Part shown: positions 49,526-58,600 of the stretch, one piece after another
Layout of the letters: each line of letters starts with the position of its first letter
Numbering within the stretch: position 1 is the stretch's first letter
Assembly (NCBI GenBank): GCA_963789885.1
Contig: CAWBNB010000047.1
Location: 1 to 64,000, forward strand
Direction of reading: 5' to 3'
Source: DATEDA01 sp963789885
GTDB lineage: Bacteria > Pseudomonadota > Gammaproteobacteria > Burkholderiales > SG8-39
Length of the DNA stretch: 64,000 bases
The notes under the pieces: generated by a model
What the model was told of the DNA's origin: nothing
The model's input: the letters and a program-made list of their open reading frames with translations, nothing else
The model's database searches: none
Translations under genes and position numbers: made by a program

Positions 49526-50734
49526 ATGGGCGACCTTGCCTTTCTGCCGAGTTGGCCGCCGTTCGCGAACCAGATGATCTGGGTCGGGGTGCTGCTCGTC
49601 GCCGGGGTCGCGGGCGGCGAGTTGGTGCAGCGCGTCCTGAGGCTGCCGCGCATCACCGGCTATGCCGCCGCGGGCCTCGCGCTCGGTCCCGACGGTTGGG
49701 GGTTGATCGACAGACCGCTGCTCGAGGAGCTGGTCGTCTTCGTCGACATCGCGATCGGCCTCGTGCTGTTCGAGCTCGGGACGCGGCTCGACCTCGCGTG
49801 GCTGCGGCGCTCGCCCGGGCTCGCACTGATGGGCGTCGCCGAGTCGCTGGGCGGGGCCGCCCTGGTGTTCGTCACCCTGCACTGGCACTTCGGGCACGAC
49901 CCGCTGGTGGCGGCGGTCGCGGCGGCGATCGCGATGTCCACCTCGCCGGAAGTGCTGATCCGCGTTGCCGCCGACCTGCGCGCGCAAGGCCAGGTCACCG
50001 AGCGCGCGCTGATCCTCACCGCGATGAACGGCGTCATCGCGTTCCTCGCGCTGACGGTGCTCATTCCCTGGCTCCACCTCGAGTACCGTGGCGGGTGGCT
50101 GACCATCCTGACCCAGCCGCTCTACCTGCTCGCGGGGTCGTTCGTGCTCGCAGCGGTCGCCTCCCAGGCGACGCTCAAGCTCGTCCAGCTCGTCGGCAAG
50201 CACGCCGAGCGGCAGTTCATCGTGGTGATCGGGCTCGTGGTGCTCACCGTGGGTGCCGCGGTCGCGCTGAAACTCTCGGTGCTGCTCACGCTCCTCGCGA
50301 TGGGTGCGATGGTGCACAACGCCGACCGCGAGCGGCACTTCATGGTGATCGACTCCGGCAACGCGGGGCAGCTCTTCTATCTCCTCCTCTTCGTGATCAC
50401 CGGTGCGCGCCTCGACCTCGGGCTGGTCGCCACGGCCGGGGCGGCCGGCCTCGCGTTCGTGCTGGTACGCTTCGCCGGCAAGGCGCTCGGCGTGTTCGCC
50501 GTCGCCCCGTTCGTCGGGCTGAAGCTGCGCCACGCCGGACTCGTCGCGCTCGCGCTGGCGCCGATGTCGGGGCTGGCGGTGGTCATGGTGTACGAGACGG
50601 CCTCGCTCTATCCCGAGGTCCGCGCGAGCGTCGCGCCGGTGGTGCTCGCCGCGGTCGTGATCCTGGAGCTCCTCGGGCCGGTCGCAACCCAGTTCGCAAT
50701 CAAGCGGGCGGGCGAGGCGGGAGCCGATCGATGA
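49526..50734 (+). CDS. Cation:proton antiporter, CPA2 family
   Basis: The 402-residue protein has about 12 membrane helices. LRLPRITGYAAAGLALGPDG and IAIGLVLFELGTRLDLAWLR match the Kef/Na+:H+ exchanger N-terminus. AAAIAMSTSPEVLIRVAADL replaces the usual aspartate-containing antiporter core with TSPE, and ALAPMSGLAVVMVYETASLY occurs late. It exchanges monovalent cations for protons at the inner membrane. There is no RCK/TrkA-N domain, so the length is the short form. Its stop overlaps the next ATG (ATGA). Confidence 0.82.
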   Translation: MGDLAFLPSWPPFANQMIWVGVLLVAGVAGGELVQRVLRLPRITGYAAAGLALGPDGWGLIDRPLLEELVVFVDIAIGLVLFELGTRLDLAWLRRSPGLALMGVAESLGGAALVFVTLHWHFGHDPLVAAVAAAIAMSTSPEVLIRVAADLRAQGQVTERALILTAMNGVIAFLALTVLIPWLHLEYRGGWLTILTQPLYLLAGSFVLAAVASQATLKLVQLVGKHAERQFIVVIGLVVLTVGAAVALKLSVLLTLLAMGAMVHNADRERHFMVIDSGNAGQLFYLLLFVITGARLDLGLVATAGAAGLAFVLVRFAGKALGVFAVAPFVGLKLRHAGLVALALAPMSGLAVVMVYETASLYPEVRASVAPVVLAAVVILELLGPVATQFAIKRAGEAGADR

Positions 50735-51846
50735 CGCTGGAATTCAAGTCCTCCGAGCCGCTCACCCTCGGCGTCGAGCTCGAGCTGCAGCTCGTCAATA
50801 CCCGCGACTACAACCTGACGCGCGGCGCGTCGGACCTCCTCGCCGCGGTGGCGAAGCGCAAGCACCCCGGCGACATCAAGCCGGAGATCACCGAGAGCAT
50901 GATCGAGATCAGCACGTCGGTCTGCTCGGGCCCCGAGCAGGTGCGCGCCGAGCTCGACGCGATGCGCGCAGTGCTGATCGAGGGCGCGGCGAAGTTGAAC
51001 CTCGGCGTCGCCGGCGGCGGCACCCACCCGTTCCAGCAGTGGACCGAGCGACGGATCTACGACACGCCGCGCTTCCGCCATGTCTCCGAGCTCTACGGCT
51101 ATCTCGCCAAGCAGTTCACCGTGTTCGGCCAGCACGTCCACATCGGCGTGCGCTCGGGCGACGAGGCGGTGCGGCTCACCCACGCGCTCGCGCGGTACGT
51201 GCCCCACTTCATCGCGCTCTCGGCCTCCTCGCCGTTCGCGGGCGGCGCCGACACGCAGTTCGACTCCTCGCGGCTGAACGTGGTCAACGCGTTTCCGCTG
51301 GCCGGGTTCATGCCCTACGTCGCCGACTGGGACGAGTTCGAGCACTACTTCGGCGAGATGCGGGCGTTCGGCATCGTCGAGAGCATGAAGGACTTCTACT
51401 GGGACATCCGGCCCAAGCCGGAGTACGGCACGATCGAGATCCGGGTGTTCGATACGCCGCTCACCGTCGCGCGCTCGGCCGAGCTCGCCGCCTATACCCA
51501 GGCGCTCGCCGCCGCAGTGCGGGACGACCGGAGCTGGGCTCCGCACCCGAGCCAGTATCTCGTCTACAGCTACAACCGCTTCCAGGCCTGCCGGTTCGGG
51601 TTCGGCGCGACGATCGTCGATCCGTTCACCCGCGAGCACCGGCTGCTTGCGGACGAGATCGTCGCGGCCCTCACCCGGGTGGCGCCGCACGCCGAGCGGC
51701 TCGGGGGGGGCGAAGCGATCGACCGCCTCCTGAGCGCTGCTGCGGCGCGGGCAAACGACGCGAAGGTGCTGCGCGAGGTCCTCGAGAAGCGCGGCTCGCT
51801 CCCCGATGTGGTGCGCGCCGCGTGCGCCGCTTGGCACGGATCCTGA
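50731..51846 (+). CDS. YbdK-type carboxylate-amine ligase (GCS2 family)
   Basis: The 371-residue protein belongs to the GCS2 glutamate-cysteine ligase-like family. LTLGVELELQLVNTRDYNLT is the N-terminal nucleotide motif, then EITESMIEISTSVC, FGQHVHIGVRSGDEAVRLTH, and YGTIEIRVFDTPLTVARSAE. Members form an amide bond from a carboxylate and an amine using ATP, and YbdK has weak gamma-glutamylcysteine ligase activity. The true substrate is uncertain. It is translationally coupled to the antiporter gene, a pairing I cannot explain from known pathways. Confidence 0.87.
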   Translation: MTLEFKSSEPLTLGVELELQLVNTRDYNLTRGASDLLAAVAKRKHPGDIKPEITESMIEISTSVCSGPEQVRAELDAMRAVLIEGAAKLNLGVAGGGTHPFQQWTERRIYDTPRFRHVSELYGYLAKQFTVFGQHVHIGVRSGDEAVRLTHALARYVPHFIALSASSPFAGGADTQFDSSRLNVVNAFPLAGFMPYVADWDEFEHYFGEMRAFGIVESMKDFYWDIRPKPEYGTIEIRVFDTPLTVARSAELAAYTQALAAAVRDDRSWAPHPSQYLVYSYNRFQACRFGFGATIVDPFTREHRLLADEIVAALTRVAPHAERLGGGEAIDRLLSAAAARANDAKVLREVLEKRGSLPDVVRAACAAWHGS

Positions 51847-51882
51847 CGCGTCCCCGACGCGACCGGCACACCCCCTAAGCAG

Positions 51883-51917
51883 TTGACACCCCGCGCGAAG
51901 TCGGGCCTACTTCGCGC
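51883..51917 (+). promoter_or_regulatory. TTGACA and dyad upstream of the TRAP operon
   Basis: A consensus -35 TTGACA (51883-51888) is followed by a perfect 9-bp dyad GCGCGAAGT/ACTTCGCGC (51893-51901 with 51909-51917). A good -10 at 17 bases is missing; CCTACT is the closest. The dyad could be an operator overlapping the promoter, or a hairpin ending the upstream operon. Confidence 0.4.
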
Positions 51918-52086
51918 GTTCGGCCCGCGCCCGGGATCATGTCCTGGCGCGGCGAGCCCGGGCGGCGCGACTCCAGGGGGATAGCGCGGCGCGGACGGGC
52001 CCGGCCGAGAGACCGCCAGGACACCTCATCGATGCAGTAAGGCGGCGCGGGCGAAGAACGCAACTGTCCATTCGAGGAGGAGAGTC

Positions 52087-53232
52087 ATGATCCGTTCGCC
52101 ATGGTGGTCGCGCGTCTGCGCGACGGTGGTTGCCGCGCTCCTGTCCGGCGCCGCGTCGGCCCAAGCCCCGACCACGACCCTGAAGATGCAGGCCACCTGG
52201 CCGGCGTCGCTCACGCTGTACGACAACTTCACCTACTGGGCCGAGCGCGTCAACAAGCTGTCCGCCGGCACGCTCAAGATCGAGACCATGCCCGCCGGCC
52301 AGGTCGTGCCGGCGTTCGAGGTGCTCGACGCGACGAGCAAGAAGGTGATCGACGGCGCGCATTCCTGGGCCGGCTACTGGGTCGGCAAGAACAAGGCGGC
52401 GATCCTGGTCACCGGCGGCCCCGGCGGCACGTTCGGCATGGACTTCATCGACTACATGGGGTGGGTGCACAACGGCGGCGGCTTCGAGCTGCTCACCGAG
52501 TTCTACCAGAAGGAGCTGAAGCTCAACGTCGTTTGGCTCCCGGTGCTCCCGTCCGGCCCGCAGGCATTCGGCTGGTTCAAGCGGCCGATCAAGAACCTCG
52601 CCGACTTCAAGGGCATGAAGTGCCGGCAGACCGGCATGGCCGCCGAGGTCTTCCAGCGCATGGGCATGCAGACGGTCAACATGCCCGGCGGCGAGATCAT
52701 CCCGTCGGCGCAGCGCGGCGTGATCGACTGCGCCGAGTGGGTCGGCGGCGTCGAGGACCTGCGGCTCGGCTTCCCGAGCGTGTGGAAGTACCACTACACC
52801 CCGGGCGTGCACGAGAACACGACCGTCGGCGAGCTCCTGTTCAACGGCGACGTCTGGAAGTCGCTCTCGCCGCAGCACCAGGAGATCATCAAGTCGGCCG
52901 CCAACGAGGCCTTCCTGATCTGGTGGGCGAAGTGGCAGCGGCAGAACGCCGACGCGCTGAAGGAGATGCAGGAGAAGCACGGCGTGCAGATCCTGCGCAC
53001 GCCGCCCGACATCCTGATCGAGTTCCTGAAGACCTGGGACATCATCGCGAAGGAGGAGTCGGAGAAGAGCCCGTACTTCAAGAAAGTGCTGGAGTCGCAG
53101 CGCGCCTACGCGTCGGTCGTCGTGCCGGCGAAGCGGTTCATGTTCCCGCCGTACTCGTTCGTCGCCAACTACTACTTCCCCGAGAAGGGCGCGGCACCGG
53201 CCAAGGCGGCTCCCGCAGCGGCGAAGAAGTAG
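52087..53232 (+). CDS. dctP: TRAP transporter solute-binding protein DctP (first copy)
   Basis: The 381-residue protein has a signal peptide (about 1-25, ending GAASAQA) and a DctP/TakP-type fold: LKMQATWPASLTLYDNFTYW, KIETMPAGQVVPAFEVLDAT, then GWFKRPIKNLADFKGMKCRQ, with the ligand-arginine region in that stretch. PSAQRGVIDCAEWVGGVEDL and PPYSFVANYYFPEKG near the end fit the alpha-keto-acid-binding type. It captures an organic acid in the periplasm for DctQM. A strong terminator-like hairpin separates it from dctQ. The protein is closely similar to the second copy at 56799. Confidence 0.9.
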   Translation: MIRSPWWSRVCATVVAALLSGAASAQAPTTTLKMQATWPASLTLYDNFTYWAERVNKLSAGTLKIETMPAGQVVPAFEVLDATSKKVIDGAHSWAGYWVGKNKAAILVTGGPGGTFGMDFIDYMGWVHNGGGFELLTEFYQKELKLNVVWLPVLPSGPQAFGWFKRPIKNLADFKGMKCRQTGMAAEVFQRMGMQTVNMPGGEIIPSAQRGVIDCAEWVGGVEDLRLGFPSVWKYHYTPGVHENTTVGELLFNGDVWKSLSPQHQEIIKSAANEAFLIWWAKWQRQNADALKEMQEKHGVQILRTPPDILIEFLKTWDIIAKEESEKSPYFKKVLESQRAYASVVVPAKRFMFPPYSFVANYYFPEKGAAPAKAAPAAAKK

Positions 53233-53278
53233 CGACACCCACACTGCGCGGGGGCGGCACCCCCGCCTGAACGCACCC

Positions 53279-53308
53279 CGGCCCGCCGCGTCAGCGGCGG
53301 GCCGTTTT
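53279..53308 (+). terminator. Rho-independent terminator between dctP and dctQ
   Basis: A perfect 11-bp stem (53279-53289 with 53294-53304), GTCA loop and TTTT (53305-53308). Partial read-through would yield more binding protein than permease, as TRAP systems need. Confidence 0.75.
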
Positions 53309-53340
53309 CGTCCGGGGCCAGTTCCACAGGGAGGCCTTCG

Positions 53341-53892
53341 ATGTCCCAACCGTCGCCCAAGCTCCTCAGGCTCGTGGGAGCGATCGACAAGTTCACCGAC
53401 ACCACCGGGAGCTGGATCTCCTGGATGTCCGTTCCGCTCGTCCTCGCGGTCTCCTACGAGGTGATCTCGCGCTACTTCTTCGATGCACCCACGATCTGGG
53501 CGTTCGACGTGACCTTCATGCTGTACGGGGCCCTGTTCATGCTCGGGGCCGCGTACGCGCTGCACAAGGGCGCGCACATCCGCACCGACTTCTTCTTCGA
53601 GCGATGGTCGACCAAGACCAAGGGCTGGATCGACTCGGTCGCCTACCTGGTGTTCTTCTTCCCGTCGCTGATCCTCTTTTTCTTCGTCAGCGCGGACGAG
53701 GCCTGGTACTCGTTCTCGATCCTGGAGACCTCCGAGCAGACGCCGTGGCGCCCGCTGCTATGGCCGTTCAAGGCCGTGGTGCCGGTGACGTGCCTGCTGC
53801 TGATCATCCAGGGCATCTCCGAGACGGTGAAGAGCCTCTGGGCCGCGCGCACCGGGATCGTGCTCGAGGAAAAAGAAAAGGTGGAGGTCTGA
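53341..53892 (+). CDS. dctQ: TRAP transporter small permease DctQ
   Basis: The 183-residue subunit has four membrane helices, with SWISWMSVPLVLAVSYEVIS, then RYFFDAPTIWAFDVTFMLYG and AAYALHKGAHIRTDFFFERW, the DctQ signature including the conserved Arg-Thr-Asp. It ends acidic/basic (LEEKEKVEV). It pairs with DctM in the inner membrane for sodium-coupled uptake. The start lies behind the terminator, and its stop is one base before the dctM ATG. Confidence 0.92.
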   Translation: MSQPSPKLLRLVGAIDKFTDTTGSWISWMSVPLVLAVSYEVISRYFFDAPTIWAFDVTFMLYGALFMLGAAYALHKGAHIRTDFFFERWSTKTKGWIDSVAYLVFFFPSLILFFFVSADEAWYSFSILETSEQTPWRPLLWPFKAVVPVTCLLLIIQGISETVKSLWAARTGIVLEEKEKVEV

Positions 53893-53893
53893 T

Positions 53894-55384
53894 ATGACTG
53901 GCGAAGCGCTTCTCGGACTAGTCATGCTGGTGGTGATGATCGGCGCGATCTTCATCGGCTTCCCGATCAGCTTCACCTTGCTCTTCCTCGCACTCTCGTT
54001 CGGCTGGGTCGGCCTCGGACATACCGTCTTCGATCTCGCCTACTTCCAGACCATCGGCATGATGAAGGAGGAGCTGCTCGCCGCGGTGCCGCTCTTCATC
54101 TTCATGGGCTTCCTCACCGAGCAGGCGGGGCTGATGGAGCGATTGTTCACCGCGTTCCGGCTCCTGCTCGCGCCGGTGCGCGGGGCGCTGTTCCTCGTCG
54201 TCATCCTGACCGCGACCGTGTTCGCGATGGCGACCGGCATCGTCGGCGCCGCGGTGACCGTGCTCGGCATCATGGCTTCGCCGATCATGATCAAGACCGG
54301 CTACGACCCGGCGCTCTCGGCCGGCACGATCACCGCCGGCGGCACGCTCGGGATCCTCATCCCGCCGTCGGTGATGCTGATCGTGATGGGGCCGGTGCTC
54401 GGCGTGTCGGTGGCCGACCTCTACGCCGCCGCCTTCGGTCCCGGCTTCCTGCTCGCCGGACTGTACGTCGCGTACCTGATGATCCGGAGCTTCATCAACC
54501 CGAAGCTCGGCCCGCCGGTGCCGAAGGAGGAGCGGGTCCACTCGCTGCCGGTGATGCTCTGGGAGGTGGTGGTCGGCGTCGTCCCGCTGGTCGGCCTCAT
54601 CACGGCGACGCTCGGCTCGATCCTCGCCGGCTGGGCGACGCCCACGGAGGCCTCGGGGATCGGCGCACTCGGCGCGGTCATCCTGGCGTTCGCCTACCGC
54701 AGGGCCACGCTCGCCGGCCTCAAGCGCGCGCTGCTCAGCACGATGGCGACCTCGAGCATGGTGCTGCTGCTCGCGGCGACGTCGAACGTCTTCGGCGCGG
54801 TCTTCGCCCGGCTGGGGACCGCGAACTGGATCACCGAGTCGATGCTCGCGCTGCCGCTGCCGCCGATCGCGATGCTGGTGGTCGTGATCTTCCTGATCTT
54901 CCTGCTCGGGTGGCCGTTCGAGTGGCCGGCGATCATCCTCGTGTTCCTGCCGATCTTCTACCCGGTCGTGGCCGCGCTCAAGTTCGATCTGGTCTGGTTC
55001 GGCGCGCTGGTCGCGGTGACGCTGCAGACGGCGTTCCTGTCGCCGCCGGTCGCGATGTCGGCCTACTACCTGAAGCAGGTGGTCAAGGACTGGTCGCTCG
55101 CGACGATCTACAAGGGCATGTTCGAGTTCATGATCCTGCAGTGCGTCGCGATCGTGCTGATCATCGTCTTCCCGAAGATCGCGACCGCGTTCCCCGAGTA
55201 TCTCCAGGCGGAGGCGCGCAAGGAGCAGGTCGAGGTGATCAAGGACGACACGCCGAGCCTCGAGCAGGACACGATGGAGAAGATGCAGGAGCAGTCGAAC
55301 GGAAGGAAGTCCGGAGGAGCAGACGGTCGAAGCCCGCCGACGCCAAGTGACTGCGCGACCGAAGGGCCGGCCAAGCCGCAGTGA
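53894..55384 (+). CDS. dctM: TRAP transporter large permease DctM
   Basis: The 496-residue protein has 12 or more membrane helices with the DctM motifs IFMGFLTEQAGLMERLFTAF, AGTITAGGTLGILIPPSVML and PIFYPVVAALKFDLVWFGAL. It moves the bound organic acid with sodium. A hydrophilic C-terminal tail of about 60 residues (EVIKDDTPSLEQDTMEKMQE onward) is longer than usual. The last part (SPPTPSDCATEGPAKPQ) looks out of character, so a late frame change cannot be excluded. It is followed by the racemase-family gene within 40 bases. Confidence 0.9.
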   Translation: MTGEALLGLVMLVVMIGAIFIGFPISFTLLFLALSFGWVGLGHTVFDLAYFQTIGMMKEELLAAVPLFIFMGFLTEQAGLMERLFTAFRLLLAPVRGALFLVVILTATVFAMATGIVGAAVTVLGIMASPIMIKTGYDPALSAGTITAGGTLGILIPPSVMLIVMGPVLGVSVADLYAAAFGPGFLLAGLYVAYLMIRSFINPKLGPPVPKEERVHSLPVMLWEVVVGVVPLVGLITATLGSILAGWATPTEASGIGALGAVILAFAYRRATLAGLKRALLSTMATSSMVLLLAATSNVFGAVFARLGTANWITESMLALPLPPIAMLVVVIFLIFLLGWPFEWPAIILVFLPIFYPVVAALKFDLVWFGALVAVTLQTAFLSPPVAMSAYYLKQVVKDWSLATIYKGMFEFMILQCVAIVLIIVFPKIATAFPEYLQAEARKEQVEVIKDDTPSLEQDTMEKMQEQSNGRKSGGADGRSPPTPSDCATEGPAKPQ

Positions 55385-55421
55385 CTCGCGGCGATCCGTG
55401 ATTCGCGATCGACCGGGACCG

Positions 55422-56632
55422 ATGAAAATCACCGCGGTCGAGACGATCCGTCTCGGCGAGTTCCCCAACGTCCTCTGGGTCCGCGTCCACGCCGACGAGG
55501 GCCTCGTCGGCCTGGGCGAGACCTTCTACGCGGTCGCGCCGGTCGAGGCACACATCCACGAGACCTGCGCGCCGTATCTGCTCGGCAAGGACCCGCTCGA
55601 GATCGAGCGCCACAGCCGCAACTTCCTCCAGGGGTACCTCGGGTTCAAGTCGGTCGGCGTCGAGATCCGCGCTGCCTCGGCGATCGACATCGCGCTGTGG
55701 GACCTCTTCGGCAAGGCGTCCGGGCAGCCGCTCTATCAGCTGCTCGGCGGCAAATGCCGCGACCGGATCCGCGTCTACAACACCTGTGCCGGTTATCGCT
55801 ACGTGCGAGCGAAGCCGGTGCAGACGACCGCGAACTGGGGCTTGCCCGGCGGCAGCGTCGGCCGGCAGGCCGTACGAGGATCTCGACGCCTTCCTCCACC
55901 GCGCCGACGAGCTCGCGCTCTCGCTTGCGAGCGAGGGCTACACCGGCATGAAGATCTGGCCGTTCGACGAGTACGCGGAGAGCTCGAACGGGACTCGCAT
56001 CGCGCCGGCCGACCTGAAGCGCGCGCTCGCGCCGTTCGAGAAGATCCGGCGCGCGGTCGGCGACGACATGGACATCCACGTCGAGTTCCACTCGCTCTGG
56101 GATCTGCCGACCGCGATCGAGATCGCGCAGGCGCTCGCGCCGTACCGGCCGTACTGGTTCGAGGATCCGATCAAGATGACCAACCTCGAGGCGCTCGCCG
56201 ACTACCGGCGCCGGACGAATGTCCGCGTGACGGCGAGCGAGACGCTCGGCACGCGCTGGGCCTTCCGCGAGCTCTTCGATCGCCAGGCGGTGAGCGTGGC
56301 GATGCTCGACATCGCCTGGTGCGGCGGCATCTCGGAGGCGAAGAAGATCGCCACGATGGCCGAGGCCTATCACCTCCCGATCGCACCGCACGATTGCACC
56401 GGGCCGGTCGTGCTCACCGCTTCGGTGCATCTCGCGCTGAATTCGCCCGAACGCGCTCGTCCAGGAAGTGGTCCGGGCCTTCTATTCCGACTGGTACCGG
56501 GAGCTCGTCACCGCGCTGCCGCCGCTCGAGCGCGGGTTCATCACCGCCCCGGCGGGCCCGGGACTGGGCGTCGACCTCGTGCCGGATCTCGTCCGCCGTC
56601 CCGACGCGATCGTCAGGGTCACCCGGGCGTAG
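55422..56632 (+). pseudogene. Mandelate racemase/enolase-superfamily enzyme (two frameshifts)
   Basis: The N-terminal capping domain reads MKITAVETIRLGEFPNVLWV to LFGKASGQPLYQLLGGKCRD. After about 55865 one extra base leads into PYEDLDAFLHRADELALSLA and the barrel domain with GYTGMKIWPFDEYA (Lys), DIHVEFHSLWDL (Asp ligand), YWFEDPIKM (Glu) and VTASETLGTRWAFR (Glu). IAPHDCTGPVV (His) closes the barrel. A second extra base at about 56452 interrupts ALNSP/NALVQEVVRAFYSDWY. Correcting both gives 402 residues. The enzyme probably dehydrates or epimerises a sugar acid imported by the adjacent TRAP genes. The substrate is unknown. Confidence 0.8.
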
Positions 56633-56642
56633 CGATCACCAT

Positions 56643-56696
56643 ACAAGGGGGCAAAACGCTTCGCGGTGCCCCCTCGGCGATGCCTTCGGCATCGGT
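56643..56696. repeat. Two hairpins after the racemase-family gene
   Basis: GGGGGCA pairs with TGCCCCC (56646-56652 and 56666-56672) around a 13-base loop. CGATGCC/GGCATCG then flanks a TTC loop (56676-56682 with 56686-56692). They separate this gene from the second dctP, and the first resembles the CAAGGGGG hairpins near 21.65 kb. Confidence 0.5.
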
Positions 56697-56798
56697 TTCT
56701 CTCCAGCCGCCCCGCCGTTGACAACCACCGCCGCCGGTTCCACCATCGGCGTGCTCCGCGCGTCCACACGCGGGCATACCACGACAAGGAGAAGGAGC

Positions 56799-57950
56799 AT
56801 GCGACAACCGATCCTGAAAGCCGTCGTCGCGGGCTTCGCCGCGGCGTTTCTCGCCGGCGGCGTCGCCGCGCAGCAGCCGGCCGGCGTCAAGAGTCTCAAG
56901 ATGCAGTCCACCTGGCCGGCGAGCCTGACCCTGCAGGACAACTTCAAATACTTCGCCGAGAAAGTCGACAAGCTGACCGGCGGGCAGGTCAAGATCGAGG
57001 CGCTCGCCGCCGGCCAGATCGTTCCCCCGTTCGAGATTCTCGACGCCACCAGCAAGAAGGTCATCGACGGCGGCCACGGCATCTCCTACTACTGGGTCGG
57101 AAAGAACAAGGCCGCGACGCTCTTCTCCAACACGCCCGCCGGCATCGTGGGCATGGACCAAATGGATTACCTCGGCTGGATTTACGAGGGCGGCGGCCTC
57201 GACCTGTGGTGGGAGTTCTACCAGAAGGAGCTCAAGCTCAACGTCGTCGCGTTCCCGATCCTGCCGGCGAGCCCGCAGGCGTTCGGCTGGTTCAAGCGGC
57301 CGATCAAGAACCTCGCCGACTTCAAAGGCATGAAGTGCCGCCAGACCGGGATCGTGGCGGAGATCTTCCAGCGCATGGGGATGCAGACGGTCAACATGCC
57401 GGGCGGCGAGATCGTGCCCTCCGCGCAGCGCGGCGTCATCGATTGCGCCGAGTGGGTGGGCGGGATCGAGGACCTCCGCCTCGGGCTTCCCCAGGTGTGG
57501 AAGTTCCACTACACGCCGGGCATGCACGAGTCGGCCTCGATCGGGGAGCTGATCATCAACTCCGAGGTCTGGGCAGGCTTCACCCCGCAGCAGCAGGAGG
57601 CGGTGCGCGTTGCGGTCAACGACACCTTCATCCGCTGGTGGATCAAGTGGCAGAGGCAGAACGCCGAGGCGATCGAGGAGATGCGCACCAAGCACGGCAC
57701 CCAGATCCTCCGCACCCCGCCGGAGATCCTGATCGCCTTCCTCAAGGCCTGGGACGAGATCGCGAAGGAGGAGTCGGCGAAGAACCCGTTCTTCAAGAAA
57801 GTGCTCGACTCGCAGCGCGCGTACGGGGCGAAAGTGATCCCGGCGAAACGGTTCATGTTCCCGCCGTACTCGTTCGCGGCGAACTACTACTTCCCCGAAA
57901 ACCTGAAGCCCGGGGCCGCGCCGCCCGGAGCGGCGGCGGCGAAGAAATAG
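56799..57950 (+). CDS. dctP: TRAP transporter solute-binding protein DctP (second copy)
   Basis: The 383-residue protein has a signal peptide (MRQPILKAVVAGFAAAFLAG, cleavage after VAA). Its fold is near-identical to the copy at 52087: KMQSTWPASLTLQDNFKYFA, AFGWFKRPIKNLADFKGMKC, EIVPSAQRGVIDCAEWVGGI, VIPAKRFMFPPYSFAANYYF. Differences cluster around residues 100-130 (LFSNTPAGIVGMDQMDYLGW), which may alter ligand choice. A TTGACA at 56718-56723 may belong to its own promoter. It probably shares DctQM with the first copy. A terminator overlaps the end of the convergent mrpG gene. Confidence 0.9.
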   Translation: MRQPILKAVVAGFAAAFLAGGVAAQQPAGVKSLKMQSTWPASLTLQDNFKYFAEKVDKLTGGQVKIEALAAGQIVPPFEILDATSKKVIDGGHGISYYWVGKNKAATLFSNTPAGIVGMDQMDYLGWIYEGGGLDLWWEFYQKELKLNVVAFPILPASPQAFGWFKRPIKNLADFKGMKCRQTGIVAEIFQRMGMQTVNMPGGEIVPSAQRGVIDCAEWVGGIEDLRLGLPQVWKFHYTPGMHESASIGELIINSEVWAGFTPQQQEAVRVAVNDTFIRWWIKWQRQNAEAIEEMRTKHGTQILRTPPEILIAFLKAWDEIAKEESAKNPFFKKVLDSQRAYGAKVIPAKRFMFPPYSFAANYYFPENLKPGAAPPGAAAAKK

Positions 57951-57972
57951 TCCGCGTCGCCTGACCGACCGG

Positions 57973-58000
57973 AACCGGGCCGCTAGGCCCGGTTTTCTTT
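57973..58000 (+). terminator. Terminator shared by dctP and mrp genes
   Basis: A 9-bp stem (57973-57981 with 57986-57994) has a GCTA loop containing the mrpG stop codon, followed by TTCTTTCT on the plus strand. It ends the second dctP transcript. Confidence 0.7.
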
Positions 58001-58324
58001 CTCGGGCGGCTCCTCCGGCGGTCGCGCCCGCGACGGCAGGCCGAGCCTCAGCGCGGCCCGCGCGAGCATGAGCGCCGACACCGGCGCGGTCACGAAGAGG
58101 AAGAGCACGATCAGCACCTCGTGCACGACCGGCTGCCCGGTGCCGAGGAAGTAGAGCAGCGACGCGAGGAGCACGCCGCCCACGCCGAGCGTGGTGGCCT
58201 TCGTGGGCGCGTGCAGGCGCGTGAGGAAGTCGGGCAGCCGTACGAGGCCGATGGCGCCGATCACCGCAGAAGGCGCCCCCGCCACCAGCAGGAACGAGAT
58301 CAACCCCTCGATCGCGACGCGCAT
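57983..58324 (-). CDS. mrpG: Monovalent cation/H+ antiporter subunit G
   Basis: The 113-residue protein has three membrane helices, with AVIGAIGLVRLPDFLTRLHA then PTKATTLGVGGVLLASLLYF, the MrpG/PhaG signature. It ends in a charged tail (PPEEPPEKENRA). It is part of the multi-subunit Na+(K+)/H+ antiporter. It is the last gene of the minus-strand mrp operon, six bases after mrpF; its stop lies inside the hairpin shared with the convergent dctP. Confidence 0.9.
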   Translation of the reverse strand: MRVAIEGLISFLLVAGAPSAVIGAIGLVRLPDFLTRLHAPTKATTLGVGGVLLASLLYFLGTGQPVVHEVLIVLFLFVTAPVSALMLARAALRLGLPSRARPPEEPPEKENRA

Positions 58325-58330
58325 CGCGCA

Positions 58331-58600
58331 TCAGTCCATCACGTCGCCGCGCGCCGCGAACCGCGCGAGCGCCACGGTCGCGACGAACCCGAACAGCGCG
58401 ATCACCAGCGCTGCCTCGAAGTAGGCGAAGCTCCCGTAGCGGATCCCGAGCATGACCGTGACCGCGACGATGTTGATGTAGAGCGCGTCGAGCGCGAGGA
58501 TCCGGTCGGGCACGCTCGGACCGAGCGCGAGCCGGACCCCGGCGAGGGCGATCGCGGCGGCAAACGCGACGAACGCGAAGTTCAACGCCAGGTCTAGCAT
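58331..58600 (-). CDS. mrpF: Monovalent cation/H+ antiporter subunit F
   Basis: The 89-residue protein has three helices and the family motif RLALGPSVPDRILALDALYI, then GSFAYFEAALVIALFGFVAT. It is a small structural subunit of the Mrp complex. Its start overlaps the mrpE stop by seven bases. Size and sequence match the usual MrpF. Confidence 0.9.
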   Translation of the reverse strand: MLDLALNFAFVAFAAAIALAGVRLALGPSVPDRILALDALYINIVAVTVMLGIRYGSFAYFEAALVIALFGFVATVALARFAARGDVMD

